A stretch of 64,000 bases of DNA from Schlesneria paludicola DSM 18645 (GCA_945876035.1 CAMCMU010000010.1:1-64000), one strand, 5' to 3'; shown: positions 1-10,684, counted from the first letter of the stretch. The notes: generated by a model not told the origin, from the letters alone. Numbers and translations: made by a program.

Positions 1-1125
1 CAGATTCCGCTGTACGGTCCGGCGCGCCTGACAGACGGGCGATTGGGTGACCTCGAATTTGCGGATCGTACTATTCTCGACTCGACCGTCAGTTCTGATC
101 CACTTTATCCGGCGGCGACTAATTCAAACTACATTCCAACGATTGCCGCAGCCCGGTTCCTACGTCCTGACAATCCTGATCAGTCGGGGCTCAGCAATCG
201 CTGGTATCGGCTGTTGCAGTTCCTCGAAGTCCCGAATCGAAGTCACCAGCACCCTACGATTGCCACACAATCTGCCTTGACGACACCAGCCCCGTCACTG
301 TTGGCCGAACCGTACGACCTGCCCATCGGTTTTGGTTGGCCGCGCACGCACGGTCAGTTAAATCTGAATATGATTCGCGATCCAAAAGTATTGGCGGCAC
401 TTCTGGATGACGATCTGCTCATCGATGGTGCGGATGCGAACCTCATTGGCCTCGACGAACCGGGTCGCTTGTGGTGGGTCGAGTTCTTGAAAGCGCGCGA
501 CTCGCGATACGTCAGCGGCATCGGCTTCAGCCCCGATCCGACGACAGGACTATTTGTGCCCGGTACGGCGAACGCACGGCCGTTCCGGGGATTTGACGCG
601 ATTGGCCCTGCCGCTACATCAACGACGGATAGCCCACTGGAAAACACAATCCTCCGTTCGCTACCGCTCAATGCTGGCACGAATCCGAACGAATCTCGGC
701 GGTTATTTGAAGTCGGGACCAACGGGGAACACTTTGGGCCGTTGGTCGACGAAACGACCGTTGGGAACGACCCGTTGCACCCGTCTGCGCGTTATCGCTT
801 GCTCTCCAAAATACTCAACAACGTCACGACGCGGAGTAATTCGTTCGGGGTGTTTGTGACCGTACAGTACTACGAAGCGGCGGAGGTGTCGTCAGACGTG
901 GCTAACGTGAACGCCATTCGGATCGGTGGGCGTTTGGACGATACGCCGACTCATCGCGGTTACTTCGTTGTCGATCGCACCGGGGCCGTCGAACAGATGA
1001 AGGTCGTTACTCCAAACCCGATCAGTCCCAATTCCTTCAGTTTCAAAGCCGATACGAATCGAACGGGCGTCCCCAACGGGATCCGCTGGCAAGACTTGGT
1101 GCTCTTTCGAAACACATTGAATTGA
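1..1125 (+). CDS. C-terminal part of a large unrecognised protein (partial)
   Basis: The reading frame is open from base 1, so the true start lies left of the window and at least 374 residues are visible. I do not recognise a family with confidence. A stretch near residue 120 (GQLNLNMIRDPKVLAALLDD) recalls the L-N-L-N segment of GspK-like minor pseudopilins and of Verrucomicrobia/Planctomycetes pseudopilin-cassette proteins, and the tail contains a beta-rich segment (residues about 270-300, SNSFGVFVTVQYYEA). There is no membrane segment or enzyme motif in the visible part. The product is probably extracytoplasmic. No partner gene is visible on the left. Confidence 0.7.
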   Translation, partial: QIPLYGPARLTDGRLGDLEFADRTILDSTVSSDPLYPAATNSNYIPTIAAARFLRPDNPDQSGLSNRWYRLLQFLEVPNRSHQHPTIATQSALTTPAPSLLAEPYDLPIGFGWPRTHGQLNLNMIRDPKVLAALLDDDLLIDGADANLIGLDEPGRLWWVEFLKARDSRYVSGIGFSPDPTTGLFVPGTANARPFRGFDAIGPAATSTTDSPLENTILRSLPLNAGTNPNESRRLFEVGTNGEHFGPLVDETTVGNDPLHPSARYRLLSKILNNVTTRSNSFGVFVTVQYYEAAEVSSDVANVNAIRIGGRLDDTPTHRGYFVVDRTGAVEQMKVVTPNPISPNSFSFKADTNRTGVPNGIRWQDLVLFRNTLN

Positions 1126-1541
1126 GGGTGATGGAGAGTCTCTTTCTTTTTTCCCGTGACGGTTTGTCTGGTTGAGCGACCGCATCAGGACCGCTGGTCC
1201 TCGTTTTTGTCTGTCGTTCCGTGGCATTCCGAAACCATTCCGAAATCATCACGAAATCACAGGCACGTCAACCGCCGCAACACCCTGTCATCATGACCCG
1301 TACGGCGTGGAATCCAGCCTGCGGATTGACCGGGTTGAATTCCTCGGGTCGATTCACGGGTTCGGATACGAATTTGGGCGTGTCTTCGCTATTCTAGTCT
1401 CCCCCATGTCGAGCCACATCGCCGGGGAATTGTTCTCTTACAATCCACGCCCTTCACGTCAGTCGTTTGCCATCTGAGTCTGCGAGACCGGTCTCCGGGC
1501 CCAGCGGCACTGACCTGTGACTTCGAACGCCCCTTTTCATT
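1126..1541. other. Intergenic gap, no gene seen
   Basis: This 416-base gap lies between two co-oriented genes. Short frames occur on both strands but none has a ribosome binding site or a recognisable product. I see no clear terminator or repeat. Confidence 0.5.
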
Positions 1542-2696
1542 ATGAGCCGCCTAGAACTGATTGCCACTGCTGCGTTCGGATTAGAAGCCATCGTCTCACG
1601 CGAGTTGAGCGACCTCGGTTACACAGAGCAGACGGTCGAGGATGGTCGCGTCTGCTTTGTTGCGGACGAACTCGCGATTTGTCGCTGCAATCTGTGGCTG
1701 CGCGCGGCGGACCGAGTGCTGATCAAAGTCGGCTCATTCCTCGCGACCAATTTCGACGAATTGTTTCAGGGCGTCACAGAACTGGCTTGGCCGGAGTGGT
1801 TACCGTTCGACGCCAAGTTTCCCGTCAGCGGCAAGTCCGTTCGATCTCAGTTACATAATGAACCGAGCATTCAAGGTGTGACGAAGAAGGCGATCGTGGA
1901 ATGTCTGAAGAAGACGTACCAGCGTCACTGGTTTGACGAGAACGGTGCCGAGTACCCGATTGAGGTTTCGATTTTGAAGGATCGGGTGACCTTAAGCATC
2001 GACACATCGGGCGTGGGTTTGCACAAGCGGGGCTATCGTCCTGAGGTCGCCGCCGCCCCTCTCCGCGAAACAACAGCGGCGGCCTTGGTGTTACTCAGTT
2101 ACTGGGGTCGTGAGCGACCGTTTCTGGATCCGTTTTGCGGATCGGGCACAATCCCGATCGAAGCGGCACTGATCGCCCGAAATCGGGCACCGGGTACCAA
2201 CCGCGGTTTCCAATGCGATCAGTGGGGTCAAATTTCACGCGATCACTGGAAGCAGGCACGGGAGGAAACACGCGACAAACAACTCCCGAAACCTCGATAC
2301 ACTCTGCAGGCCAGCGACATCGACGGCAAAGTGGTTTCGCTTGCTAAACGCAATGCCTTCGAGGCGGGTGTGGCCGACGACATTGACTTTAAAAAATTGG
2401 ATGTCCTCGAACTGAAAACCATTCGTGACTACGGCTGCATCATTACCAACCCCCCGTATGGCGAACGGCTGGGCGACGACGACTCGGCGGCGGCAATCTA
2501 CGACGACATGGCCGATGCCTTTGCCCCCTTCACGACCTGGTCGGTCTATGTCCTGACCTCGCATCCTGGATTTGAACGGTTCTTCCGCCGCCAGGCCGAT
2601 CGACGCCGAAAAATGTACGCCGGACGCATTGAATGCCACTACTTCCAATACTATGGACCCCGACCGCCTGGCGAACCACCGCTGGAAGATCTCTGA
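1542..2696 (+). CDS. THUMP-domain RlmL/YpsC-type 23S rRNA guanine-N2 methyltransferase
   Basis: A 384-residue SAM-dependent methyltransferase of the RlmL N-terminal/YpsC family, expected to methylate a guanine N2 in 23S rRNA. The N-terminal half (about 45-165) is THUMP-like and ends in the family's GLHKRGYR segment (159-166). The Rossmann methyltransferase follows with SAM motif I DPFCGSGTIPIEAA (196-209) and the catalytic NPPYGERLGDD (303-313), which is typical of exocyclic-amine methylation. The length fits the single-domain enzyme rather than the fused RlmKL protein of gammaproteobacteria. The ATG at 1542 gives the family's usual N-terminus. Neighbours are unrelated, so it is probably monocistronic. 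Confidence 0.9.
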   Translation: MSRLELIATAAFGLEAIVSRELSDLGYTEQTVEDGRVCFVADELAICRCNLWLRAADRVLIKVGSFLATNFDELFQGVTELAWPEWLPFDAKFPVSGKSVRSQLHNEPSIQGVTKKAIVECLKKTYQRHWFDENGAEYPIEVSILKDRVTLSIDTSGVGLHKRGYRPEVAAAPLRETTAAALVLLSYWGRERPFLDPFCGSGTIPIEAALIARNRAPGTNRGFQCDQWGQISRDHWKQAREETRDKQLPKPRYTLQASDIDGKVVSLAKRNAFEAGVADDIDFKKLDVLELKTIRDYGCIITNPPYGERLGDDDSAAAIYDDMADAFAPFTTWSVYVLTSHPGFERFFRRQADRRRKMYAGRIECHYFQYYGPRPPGEPPLEDL

Positions 2697-3033
2697 AATT
2701 TTTTCCCGATCCTGCGGCTTGATCGACTCTTTCCCGCGGCTTCAATCCCGTGGCTTTGTCGCAAACAGCCGCAGGCCACGTCGCTGAGATGTTTGGTCCT
2801 GACGTGCAAGCTCCGATGGGTTGTCCGATGCGACTGAGGTTACGATGATCCAACGATGCGAGGGAACGTGGCGGTTTCCGAACGAACTCGATATGAATCC
2901 GGCAGCCAGGAACGGCGGTGGCCGATGCGATGCCTCGCACCGATGTGTTTACGACATGTGGTGCCTGAGCGAACGCCGTCCGAGACACTTAAAAAAACAC
3001 TGAGAGATTCAACATAGGATTGAGGCAGCGGGC
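2697..3033. other. Intergenic gap, probable upstream region of ino1
   Basis: This 337-base gap separates two co-oriented genes. I see no convincing gene in it. It should contain the promoter of the inositol-3-phosphate synthase gene, but I cannot pick out reliable -35/-10 boxes. Confidence 0.4.
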
Positions 3034-4251
3034 ATGGCGAAACGGAAAATCGGTGTCTGGTTGATTGGCGCCTGGGGCGGTGTTGCGACGACGGTGGTGG
3101 TCGGTCTGTGCGCTCTTCGCAAAGGGATTTCGGAGACGACGGGGCTGGTCAGTGCCTTGCCACCCTTCGCCCCACTCGATCTTGTCAAATGGGACGAGAT
3201 CGTCGTCGGCGGTCATGACATTCGCGAAACGTCGTATTTGGCAGAAGCACAGGTTCTGCTCGAACAATCAAAAATTTTCAACCCGTCCATGCTGTCGGCG
3301 ATCAGTTCGCAACTGGCCAAATTCGACAAGAACATTCGGCCGGGTTCGCTCGTCAATGTCGGTGCAAAAATCAATTCACTCACCGGCCCCGCCTCGGCAA
3401 AATACCGTAAAGAGACGGCTCTTCAGGCGGTGAATCGACTTTCCAAGGACATTGTCGAATTTCGAACACGCGAGAAATTGGATCACGTCATCGTGGTCAA
3501 TGTGGCCTCCACCGAACCGCCGCCCGCCGATGAAATCCGTTCGTGGACATGGTCTGAGGTGCAGACGTCACTGCATTCCAAAAGCCCGTCTCTGCTGCCG
3601 GCCAGTACCCTGTCTGCGATTGCCTCGATGCAAAGTGGTTGTCCCTTCATCAACTTTACACCGTCGCTCGGATCGGATCTGCCAGGCTTGGACGAGTATT
3701 CTCGTGCTTGTCGGGTGGTTCACGCCGGCCGAGACGGAAAGACGGGTGAAACGTTAATGAAGGCGGTCTTGGCCCCGATGTTCGCCGCCCGAAATTTGCA
3801 GGTCATGAGTTGGGTTGGACATAACATTTTTGGAAACCTCGACGGAAAGGTTCTGGACGATCCGGCCAACAAGGCCAATAAGGTTAAGTCCAAGGATCAT
3901 CTGCTAACGGAAATTTTGGGCTATAAGCCACAAACACTCGTCTCGATTGAATACATCCAATCGCTCGGGGATTGGAAGACCGCTTGGGATCACATTCATT
4001 ACCAGGGATTTCTGGGAACACCGATGATCCTGCAATTTCTCTGGCAAGGCTGCGACTCTGTCTTGGCCGCACCGTTGGTGATCGATCTGATCCGGTTGAC
4101 CGAGCGTGAAACACGTCGTGGTTCAAGCGGTCTGATGCCGCACCTGGCTTCATTCTTCAAAAGCCCGATGGGTAGTTCCGAGCCGGCATTTGCATACCAG
4201 TTCCAAAAACTGATGGAATGGGTCGAAGAGGTCGCTCACGAGTCGAAATAA
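3034..4251 (+). CDS. ino1: Inositol-3-phosphate synthase
   Basis: A 405-residue NAD-dependent myo-inositol-1-phosphate synthase converting glucose-6-phosphate to inositol-3-phosphate, the first step to inositol and inositol lipids. The NAD-binding glycine loop GAWGGVATT is at residues 12-20. The active-site region has HAGRDGKTGETLMK (230-243) and GNLDGKVLDDP (267-277), with the catalytic lysines in the following K-rich segment (NKVKSKDH). The length and the absence of the long N-terminus of eukaryotic INO1 fit the bacterial form. Planctomycetes commonly carry this enzyme. There are no obvious operon partners, because the next gene starts 285 bases on. Confidence 0.95.
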   Translation: MAKRKIGVWLIGAWGGVATTVVVGLCALRKGISETTGLVSALPPFAPLDLVKWDEIVVGGHDIRETSYLAEAQVLLEQSKIFNPSMLSAISSQLAKFDKNIRPGSLVNVGAKINSLTGPASAKYRKETALQAVNRLSKDIVEFRTREKLDHVIVVNVASTEPPPADEIRSWTWSEVQTSLHSKSPSLLPASTLSAIASMQSGCPFINFTPSLGSDLPGLDEYSRACRVVHAGRDGKTGETLMKAVLAPMFAARNLQVMSWVGHNIFGNLDGKVLDDPANKANKVKSKDHLLTEILGYKPQTLVSIEYIQSLGDWKTAWDHIHYQGFLGTPMILQFLWQGCDSVLAAPLVIDLIRLTERETRRGSSGLMPHLASFFKSPMGSSEPAFAYQFQKLMEWVEEVAHESK

Positions 4252-4536
4252 CGTCTCTCAAAAACACCCTCGGAATGGTTTCAAAACCACCGCGTCATGA
4301 ATGTCGAACCGAAATTCTTGACGGAGCTCCGGGGTTCGATCGAGGGGATTTTGAGCCTTCTACGGAACCGACCTGAAAAAACGGGGTTTGAAATGGGGCA
4401 TTCGATTTGATACGTTGGCAGTTCGCGTGGATTGCGAATGCTCCTGAGTGCCTGATTCAACGGCCGCCGGCCGCCTGTCGACTGTCACTGCTTATTGTGC
4501 CTGACCCATTCGATCCGGAACTTGAGGACGAAAACG

Positions 4537-5619
4537 ATGACTCGAAAAGCAATGCCCGCTGCGTCAATCGCCGTTCGTCGGGGTTTTACGCTGATTGAGT
4601 TGTTGGTGGTGATCGCGATTATCGCCTTGCTGGCGTCACTCTTGTTGCCCGCAGTGCAGCAAGCGCGTGAGGCGGCTCGCCGATCTCAGTGTCAGAATAA
4701 TCTGAAGCAGATCGTTCTGGCGATGCACAACTATGAAAGTGCGTTCAAGTGCTTCCCGCCGGGTTATGTGACTCCCGGACCAGGCGTTGCCAAAAATGTG
4801 GAATTACCCGAACCCTATGTGGCTCGGACCACCATCGCCGGCCAATTGTCGGATACGACTGTTCAGAAGTGGCTCATGCCCAGCGATTGGGGTTGGCCCT
4901 CATTCATTATTTCTTATATGGATCAGCCGTGGACGATCGATTTCCGCATGCCGAAATATCTTGATCCGGCACTGACTTCGACACAGGCGAGCGCACAGAC
5001 ATCGAATAACGAAGTCATCATGAAGAACAATGTTCCTTCGTTTGTGTGTCCCAGTGGGGCATCTCTTCCGCCGACGCGCGCCGACGGTTGGGCGTATCTG
5101 ACCTATCGTGGCAGCATGGGAGCCTATTGGGTTCCGCCCACAAACGCACCGCCGCCACCGTCACCTCAACCCGTCGCACCGCCCAATGCCCCGATCAGCG
5201 CCAACGGAATGCTGTATAAGAACAGTGCTGTCCGCATGGCGGACATCACTGATGGGAGCTCAAACACGATCATGCTGGGTGATTCGTTATTTGGCTTTTG
5301 GGCGGACGCCTATAGTTGTTGCGTCCGAGTCTGGGACGATGCGGCAGCGCAGCATCCGGATCTTTGGGATACTTATTGGAAGATCAGCCCGGCCACTCCG
5401 ATTCAGACGGTTGTCACTCCCGGCAATCTGACGGTGGAATATCAGTTCTTCAGTTTCGGAAGTAATCATCCCAATCTCGCCATTTTTGCCTTAGCCGATG
5501 GCTCGACACAGGTCATTTCTAAAAAGATCGATGCCTTGGTGTTTAAGGCAATCGCCACACGTAACGGATCACTCGGTGGATATGGTCCGACGTCAGAAAA
5601 CGTGGAAAGCGCGTGGTAG
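4537..5619 (+). CDS. DUF1559 protein with type IV prepilin-like N-terminus
   Basis: A 360-residue planctomycete-type DUF1559 protein. The N-terminus has a prepilin cleavage/methylation signal ([20 protein letters not shown]) followed by the family block [20 protein letters not shown] and [14 protein letters not shown]. The C-terminal half has the family's H-x-G-x-x-N-type tail ([21 protein letters not shown]). A Pro-rich insertion lies at about residues 205-225. The start is set at ATG 4537 because GAGGAC lies about eight bases upstream; an upstream GTG at 4495 lacks a site. Function is unknown, and these proteins are thought to be assembled or anchored like pseudopilins. It directly precedes thiS. 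Confidence 0.93.
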   Translation: MTRKAMPAASIAVRRGFTLIELLVVIAIIALLASLLLPAVQQAREAARRSQCQNNLKQIVLAMHNYESAFKCFPPGYVTPGPGVAKNVELPEPYVARTTIAGQLSDTTVQKWLMPSDWGWPSFIISYMDQPWTIDFRMPKYLDPALTSTQASAQTSNNEVIMKNNVPSFVCPSGASLPPTRADGWAYLTYRGSMGAYWVPPTNAPPPPSPQPVAPPNAPISANGMLYKNSAVRMADITDGSSNTIMLGDSLFGFWADAYSCCVRVWDDAAAQHPDLWDTYWKISPATPIQTVVTPGNLTVEYQFFSFGSNHPNLAIFALADGSTQVISKKIDALVFKAIATRNGSLGGYGPTSENVESAW

Positions 5620-5693
5620 ACCTAGTGGATTCGGCAGTCGAATTGCTAATCCTGCAAGACGGATGTTGCTCTGTGGAGCAGGAGGTTGTGACT

Positions 5694-5924
5694 TTGACGA
5701 TCGGTTTGAGCGATGCGGCATCGACGCGAATCACGGTGAATGATCGGGAACAGATCGTTCCCGAAGGGACCACGATTGCCACACTGCTGGAGCGACTCGG
5801 ATTGCAGACCAAGTTTCATGCCGTGGAATGGAATGGCCGGGTCGTGAGGCGGGCCGATCATCAGACGGTGGTGTTGTCAGCTGGCGATCAGGTGGAAATC
5901 GTGACGCTGGTTGGGGGAGGATAA
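5694..5924 (+). CDS. thiS: Sulfur carrier protein ThiS
   Basis: A ubiquitin-like sulfur carrier of about 76 residues for thiamine thiazole synthesis. The beta-grasp pattern (RITVNDREQIVPEGTTIATL, then VEWNGRVVRR) and the C-terminal GGG, the site of adenylation and thiocarboxylation, are diagnostic. GGAGG at 5681-5685 is eight bases before TTG 5694, whereas GTG 5688 is only two bases away. I therefore prefer TTG 5694, although a frame remains open back to GTG 5613, overlapping the preceding stop codon. The gene ends nine bases before thiG, so the two should be co-transcribed. No thiF or thiO is visible next to it. Confidence 0.9.
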   Translation: MTIGLSDAASTRITVNDREQIVPEGTTIATLLERLGLQTKFHAVEWNGRVVRRADHQTVVLSAGDQVEIVTLVGGG

Positions 5925-5933
5925 AAGTCGTTT

Positions 5934-6773
5934 ATGTCGTCAATGTCTATGTCCGGTGTTCGATCATTTTCGGTCGGTTCTCAGTGTTTGAAATCTCGAT
6001 TAATTGTGGGAACGGGCAAGTATTCAACGTTCGAACTGATGCGGAGTTGTCTGGAAATCAGTGCTGCCGATGTGATTACGGTCGCCGTACGGCGTGATCG
6101 ATTGATCGATGCGGGCGGACGCAACATTCTGGACTTCATCGATCTGGATCGTTACACGATTCTGCCCAACACCGCCGGATGTTTTACGGCAGAGGAGGCG
6201 ATTCGGACCGCGCGTCTGGGTCGTGAGATCCTCTCCGGTCTCAACAACCCGGGAGCCAACTGGATCAAGTTGGAAGTCCTCGGCGACAAGAAGACATTGC
6301 TTCCGGATTCCGTGGGAACACTGGAAGCAACGCGGGCACTGGTCGCCGACGGGTTTGAGGTGCTGTGCTATACGACGGACGACCCGATGACCGCCCGTCG
6401 ATTGAAGGAGGCGGGTGCGACATCGGTCATGCCGGCCGGAAGTCCGATCGGTAGCGGGCAGGGGATTCTGAATCCGAACAATATTCGGATCTGTCTGGAG
6501 TATCTCAAGGAGAACGATCCGGATTATCCGGTGATCGTGGATGCCGGTGTGGGGACCGCGAGTGATGTTGCATTTGCGATGGAGCTGGGCTGTGACGGCG
6601 TGTTGCTCAATACGGCGATTGCGTCGGCGACTGACCCTCAGGCGATGGCAGAAGCCATGAAACTCGCCTGCCAATCGGGTTATCTGGCCGCACGTGCCGG
6701 CCGGATCGCACGTCGGCTGTATGCCACTGCCAGCAGTCCCGAATCGGGCTTGATCTCCCCCGGACTGCGTTGA
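5934..6773 (+). CDS. thiG: Thiazole synthase ThiG
   Basis: A 279-residue (beta/alpha)8 enzyme that joins 1-deoxy-D-xylulose-5-phosphate, dehydroglycine and ThiS-thiocarboxylate sulfur to form the thiazole phosphate of thiamine. Family blocks are visible: [31 protein letters not shown], the Schiff-base lysine in [22 protein letters not shown] (phosphate loop) and [12 protein letters not shown]. Three closely spaced ATGs (5934, 5943, 5949) make the exact start uncertain. The gene directly follows thiS. Its stop is two bases from the stop of the convergent transporter gene, leaving no room for a separate intergenic terminator. Confidence 0.96.
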   Translation: MSSMSMSGVRSFSVGSQCLKSRLIVGTGKYSTFELMRSCLEISAADVITVAVRRDRLIDAGGRNILDFIDLDRYTILPNTAGCFTAEEAIRTARLGREILSGLNNPGANWIKLEVLGDKKTLLPDSVGTLEATRALVADGFEVLCYTTDDPMTARRLKEAGATSVMPAGSPIGSGQGILNPNNIRICLEYLKENDPDYPVIVDAGVGTASDVAFAMELGCDGVLLNTAIASATDPQAMAEAMKLACQSGYLAARAGRIARRLYATASSPESGLISPGLR

Positions 6774-6775
6774 CG

Positions 6776-8959
6776 TTAATCACGATCCACGAATCGCAAC
6801 AACAGCGGCAGCAGAATCAGATTGCCCAGCAACCCGCCGAGCATGGCCACGCTGACCAGAACTCCAAAGTGAATCAGCGGAATGAAATGAGACAGTGTGA
6901 GGACCGAGAATCCGGCCACGAGCGCGACGTTGGAAAACACCAGAGCCAAGCCGACCCCCTGATGTGTCTCTTTCAGGGCCTCCGAGAAGGTCAATCCACG
7001 TCGACGAGCGTCCTTGTAACCGGCCAGATAATGAATGCTGGAATCGATCGTCAGACCCATGGAGACGCTGGCAATCATCGCGGTCGCAATGTTAATCGGC
7101 AGCCCAATCCAGCCCATGATGCCAATCACCAGCACGATCGGAAACAGATTCGGAATTAAGAGAATCAAGCCCAGAACCAGACTGCCATAGGCAATCCACA
7201 TCAGCACGACGATGACCGCTGCCGCCAGCAAGAAACTGGACAATTGATCGTCCATCAGACTTTCGATGAGGTACGTCAACAACACAAACAATCCGGTGGT
7301 TCGTGCGTCGGGAAACTCTTGCCGCGCGATCCGTTCCACATCGGCAATCAATTTCAGTTTTGTTTCGGACGATTGTCGTTCCCGTGCCCGCAGCATAATC
7401 CGCATCCACCCGTCACGCGGATTATACAAGCTGGCAATGAAGTCGGGCTGCATTCGATCGAGAGCGCCCAGCCTCCATGAAAGTGGCAAGAATGGAGGAA
7501 TCACATCCAGTCCATCCGTCACGGCAATGACTTTGGTCAGTTTGCCTGGTGCATCGACCGCTTCCAGCGTCCTCAATTCTTGCGCCAGATGTCGCACTTT
7601 CGACAGAAATTCGGCATCAAATTCAGCGGGCGCGGAAAAATTGACTTCCCAATTCCCCGCTCCACCAAGGCGTGTTTCGAACACTTCCAGTGCCTTTACG
7701 ACAGGACTGTTGGCACGAAAATTTTTGCTGAAGTCGGTTTCCACGCTCAGTCGCCAAAGACCTGCCGCAGAAAAGGCCGTCAGTAAAAACATACCCAGCC
7801 AGACGATCGTCGGTCGATGTTCCACCCATTCCGTGACCTGTCCCAGAAATCCCTTCAGGCGGGATTCGGCCGGTGCCTGACTCGGGACATCATTGGCCCC
7901 CGCGAGCAGGATTCCGCCCGGCAGGATCATCGCCGCAGCCACCGGAACAAGCAGCGTCGCCAGCGTCATCATTATCCCGAAGTTGAAAATCGGCTGGATG
8001 TGGCTGGTGAGCAGGGCCGCGAATCCCGCGGCTGTCGTGGCAATCGTCCAAAACACGGGCACGATCAGTTCTTGGAATGTCTGCCGCAGGGCGGACGTGG
8101 AATCCGTTTGGTTCCGGTAGTAGCGATAGCGAACGGTGACGTGCATCACCGTTGCAATTCCGATGATCGTGACCAGCGAGTGCAACATAGAACTGACCAT
8201 ACTCAGTTGCATGCCGCTGGCGACCAACAGTCCTTTGGTCCAAATCAGTGTGACTTGAACGACGATTAAGGGGAGCACCATCCAGCGCAGACTGCGAAAC
8301 AGTACGAAGATGACGATCATCAAGAGGACGGTCGAGACCGTACCGAGAGTCGCTCCGTCCTCCTCAACGTGACGAAACATTTCGTGGACTTGAATCGGCT
8401 CGCCAACCGCCACAGCGGGCGGATTTTGCGACGCCCCAATTTGTCTGACAAGTCGATAGGTTTCGGTACGCGAGACGGACGTCTGATCTTTGGGAGTCAG
8501 CCGGCAAAACACCGCCGTGGTTTGGCCATCGCGTCCCACGAGAACACCCTCAAGAAGCCGGCGAATCCCCGCTCGACCGATCGGAGCTTGCATCGCGGCG
8601 GCCAAGTGCTGCACGCTGGCAGGCTGAATTCCTGGCAGTTTCTGAAGTCGCTCGGCGAGCGATTCAATCCGAATCCGAGCGGCGTCTGTCAGACGATCGT
8701 CGTCACCGAATAACTCGGGATCGGTGTAGGCTAGGACCACAAATTCATCGCCACCAAACAATCGCTTGCTGTCCGCCCAAGCCGCCAAGCGAGAATTACC
8801 CGCAGCGTACATGGACTCGATGGACTGATCGAATGTCAGTCGCGAGGCCGGACCCCAAGCCATGGCCGTGAGCAGGAAAGCTATGACCAGCCACAGACCG
8901 CGCCACGTCAGCAGTTGGTTTGTCAGGCGATCAACCCAGAGTGACGGGGGTACGGCCAT
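6776..8959 (-). CDS. RND/MMPL-family transporter (HAE3-like)
   Basis: A 727-residue inner-membrane protein with the duplicated RND architecture: one N-terminal helix, a periplasmic domain (about 25-190), a five-helix bundle (about 200-370), a second amphipathic helix and periplasmic domain (about 400-570), and a second bundle to the end. It matches the COG1033/MMPL group of exporters (lipid or hopanoid-type hydrophobic substrates) rather than tripartite drug pumps, and no adaptor or outer-membrane gene adjoins it. I chose ATG 8959 because AAGGA lies about six bases upstream; ATG 8995 and an earlier start at 9100 have no site. The substrate cannot be deduced. Confidence 0.88.
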   Translation of the reverse strand: MAVPPSLWVDRLTNQLLTWRGLWLVIAFLLTAMAWGPASRLTFDQSIESMYAAGNSRLAAWADSKRLFGGDEFVVLAYTDPELFGDDDRLTDAARIRIESLAERLQKLPGIQPASVQHLAAAMQAPIGRAGIRRLLEGVLVGRDGQTTAVFCRLTPKDQTSVSRTETYRLVRQIGASQNPPAVAVGEPIQVHEMFRHVEEDGATLGTVSTVLLMIVIFVLFRSLRWMVLPLIVVQVTLIWTKGLLVASGMQLSMVSSMLHSLVTIIGIATVMHVTVRYRYYRNQTDSTSALRQTFQELIVPVFWTIATTAAGFAALLTSHIQPIFNFGIMMTLATLLVPVAAAMILPGGILLAGANDVPSQAPAESRLKGFLGQVTEWVEHRPTIVWLGMFLLTAFSAAGLWRLSVETDFSKNFRANSPVVKALEVFETRLGGAGNWEVNFSAPAEFDAEFLSKVRHLAQELRTLEAVDAPGKLTKVIAVTDGLDVIPPFLPLSWRLGALDRMQPDFIASLYNPRDGWMRIMLRARERQSSETKLKLIADVERIARQEFPDARTTGLFVLLTYLIESLMDDQLSSFLLAAAVIVVLMWIAYGSLVLGLILLIPNLFPIVLVIGIMGWIGLPINIATAMIASVSMGLTIDSSIHYLAGYKDARRRGLTFSEALKETHQGVGLALVFSNVALVAGFSVLTLSHFIPLIHFGVLVSVAMLGGLLGNLILLPLLLRFVDRD

Positions 8960-9091
8960 GAGGTCCTTAGGGATTCGATGATTTCGATAACTCATCCACA
9001 ATGATAGACTTCGTCGCCTATCAGAGTAGCTGCCGGCATGTCCGTTCGCTACTAACCCACGACACGAACAGTCTTCTTCAAAGGTGGCTTC

Positions 9092-10402
9092 TTGAGCCAA
9101 GACTCAAACCGACGAATCGAACGTTGGGGACTGGTCCTGTGCCTGTTCGTGGCCTTGGGCCTGCGCGGTCTGGTGATCGGTCTTCACAGCACGGATTTGA
9201 TGCATGATCGGGATGCCTATTTGGGAATCGCCGAGGGAATCGCTGAAGGACGCGGATATTGCATTCCTGGCACGACAAGACCAACCGCTTATCGACCTCC
9301 GCTATACCCGATTCTGCTCGGTTGTCTGACAAAGTGCATGCCGACGGCCGTCGCTGTTGCGGGTGTGAATCTGTGTTTCGGATTGCTCACCGTATGGGCC
9401 ACATTTCAGATGGGTCGGCAGCTAGCGTTGGGGAGCAGCGCCAGCCTGGCGGCTGCGGCATTGGTCGCAATCGACCCGCTCCTGTTGCAGTACAGCTCGC
9501 AGCCAATGACCGAAACGATTTGCACCGGCCTCGTCGCGTTACTGCTCTTGCTGTTGCTTTGCGACGCATCCCAGCACCATGGCCGAGACTGGTGGTTGGG
9601 AATTCTGTTTGGTTTGCTTGTCCTGTGCCGTCCGACGTTCTGGCCTGTGGCCGGGCTCATCAGCCTGCCTTGGCTCACGTCCCGTGTTCGCCATTTCTGT
9701 CTCGAAAAACCGTGCGGCTGGCTGGCGATCTGTCGCTCGCTGATCGACGACGTTCCTTGGCGAATTTTTCTGGGAACTCTCGTTGTTGTGACTCCGTGGA
9801 TCCTTCGCAATCAATGCGTCTTAAACAGCCCTCTGCTGACGACAACACATGGCGGTTATACACTGCTGTTAGCGAACAATCCGGTGTTTTACCGGGAGGT
9901 CGTGGATCAACCGTGGGGAACGACGTGGTCTGGACCCAGTCTCGGAAAATGGCAGGCGGAATTAAATGAACGCCTGCAACGGGATCTCGGATTATTGGAT
10001 ACGGAGGTCGCACGTGACCGACGTCAAGGTGCGATGGCACTGGATTTCATTCGGCAGGAGCCGTACGGTTTTATTCGGGCGAGCGGGTTTCGATTTCGCA
10101 GTCTGTGGAGCGCCGTCCCACTGGGTGACGGGAGGAAAGGAAGTTCCGAGGGAACGATAATCGCCGTGCGTTGGTTCTACCGCCTGACTCTTTCCCTGTT
10201 TGCCGTGGGATTGATCATGACTGTCGGCAGGGCTTTTCGGACTCCTTGGTGGAGCCTTTACGCGTTCGTGATCACGGTTCAAGCCGTACATCTGTTCTAT
10301 TGGACCAATACACGGATGCGTGCGCCGCTGACGCCGCTGATCGCCCTCTTTTCTGTATCAACGGTCCTACCAGGCCGGGAATCAAGCCCGAAAAACCGCT
10401 GA
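9092..10402 (+). CDS. GT-C fold membrane glycosyltransferase (family 39-like)
   Basis: A 436-residue multi-pass protein of the dolichyl-phosphate-mannose/ArnT-like glycosyltransferase group, expected to move a sugar from a polyprenyl-phosphate donor on the periplasmic face. The first luminal loop carries the acidic motif DRDAYLGIAEGIAEG (about 38-52). Helices follow at about 10-28, 82-105, 116-135, 142-160, 168-190 and 223-242 (ending WILRN), with further helices near the C-terminus. The start is a TTG at 9092 preceded by AAAGGTGG. It is divergent from the RND transporter. The acceptor is unknown. Confidence 0.85.
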   Translation: MSQDSNRRIERWGLVLCLFVALGLRGLVIGLHSTDLMHDRDAYLGIAEGIAEGRGYCIPGTTRPTAYRPPLYPILLGCLTKCMPTAVAVAGVNLCFGLLTVWATFQMGRQLALGSSASLAAAALVAIDPLLLQYSSQPMTETICTGLVALLLLLLLCDASQHHGRDWWLGILFGLLVLCRPTFWPVAGLISLPWLTSRVRHFCLEKPCGWLAICRSLIDDVPWRIFLGTLVVVTPWILRNQCVLNSPLLTTTHGGYTLLLANNPVFYREVVDQPWGTTWSGPSLGKWQAELNERLQRDLGLLDTEVARDRRQGAMALDFIRQEPYGFIRASGFRFRSLWSAVPLGDGRKGSSEGTIIAVRWFYRLTLSLFAVGLIMTVGRAFRTPWWSLYAFVITVQAVHLFYWTNTRMRAPLTPLIALFSVSTVLPGRESSPKNR

Positions 10403-10684
10403 TACGCAAACACGGCGACAGTTGGCCGGCAGGGTCTTCCTAATGAGTCCCGTCGTCGGATTGCGACCCTCTTACCCAAAAGATGCTCTCTGATCGGCAG
10501 CCACTGCCGGAAACGATTCGAGATCTTTCTGGAAATCGGCGGACAATACCTGTTCGGTACTGTTCGTGAGTGACGATCTCTGTGGCAGTCTTGAACCCTC
10601 TGTTGCACTCCTGAACTCACTCCTCGGTTGTTCGAATCTCGTTGAATCGATTCCGACAGCCCCTTTTTATATTGAGCCTTCCGA

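Noticed and set aside
4270-4350. GGTTCGATC resembling a tRNA T-loop
   Set aside because: No matching acceptor stem, anticodon arm or D-arm could be folded around it.
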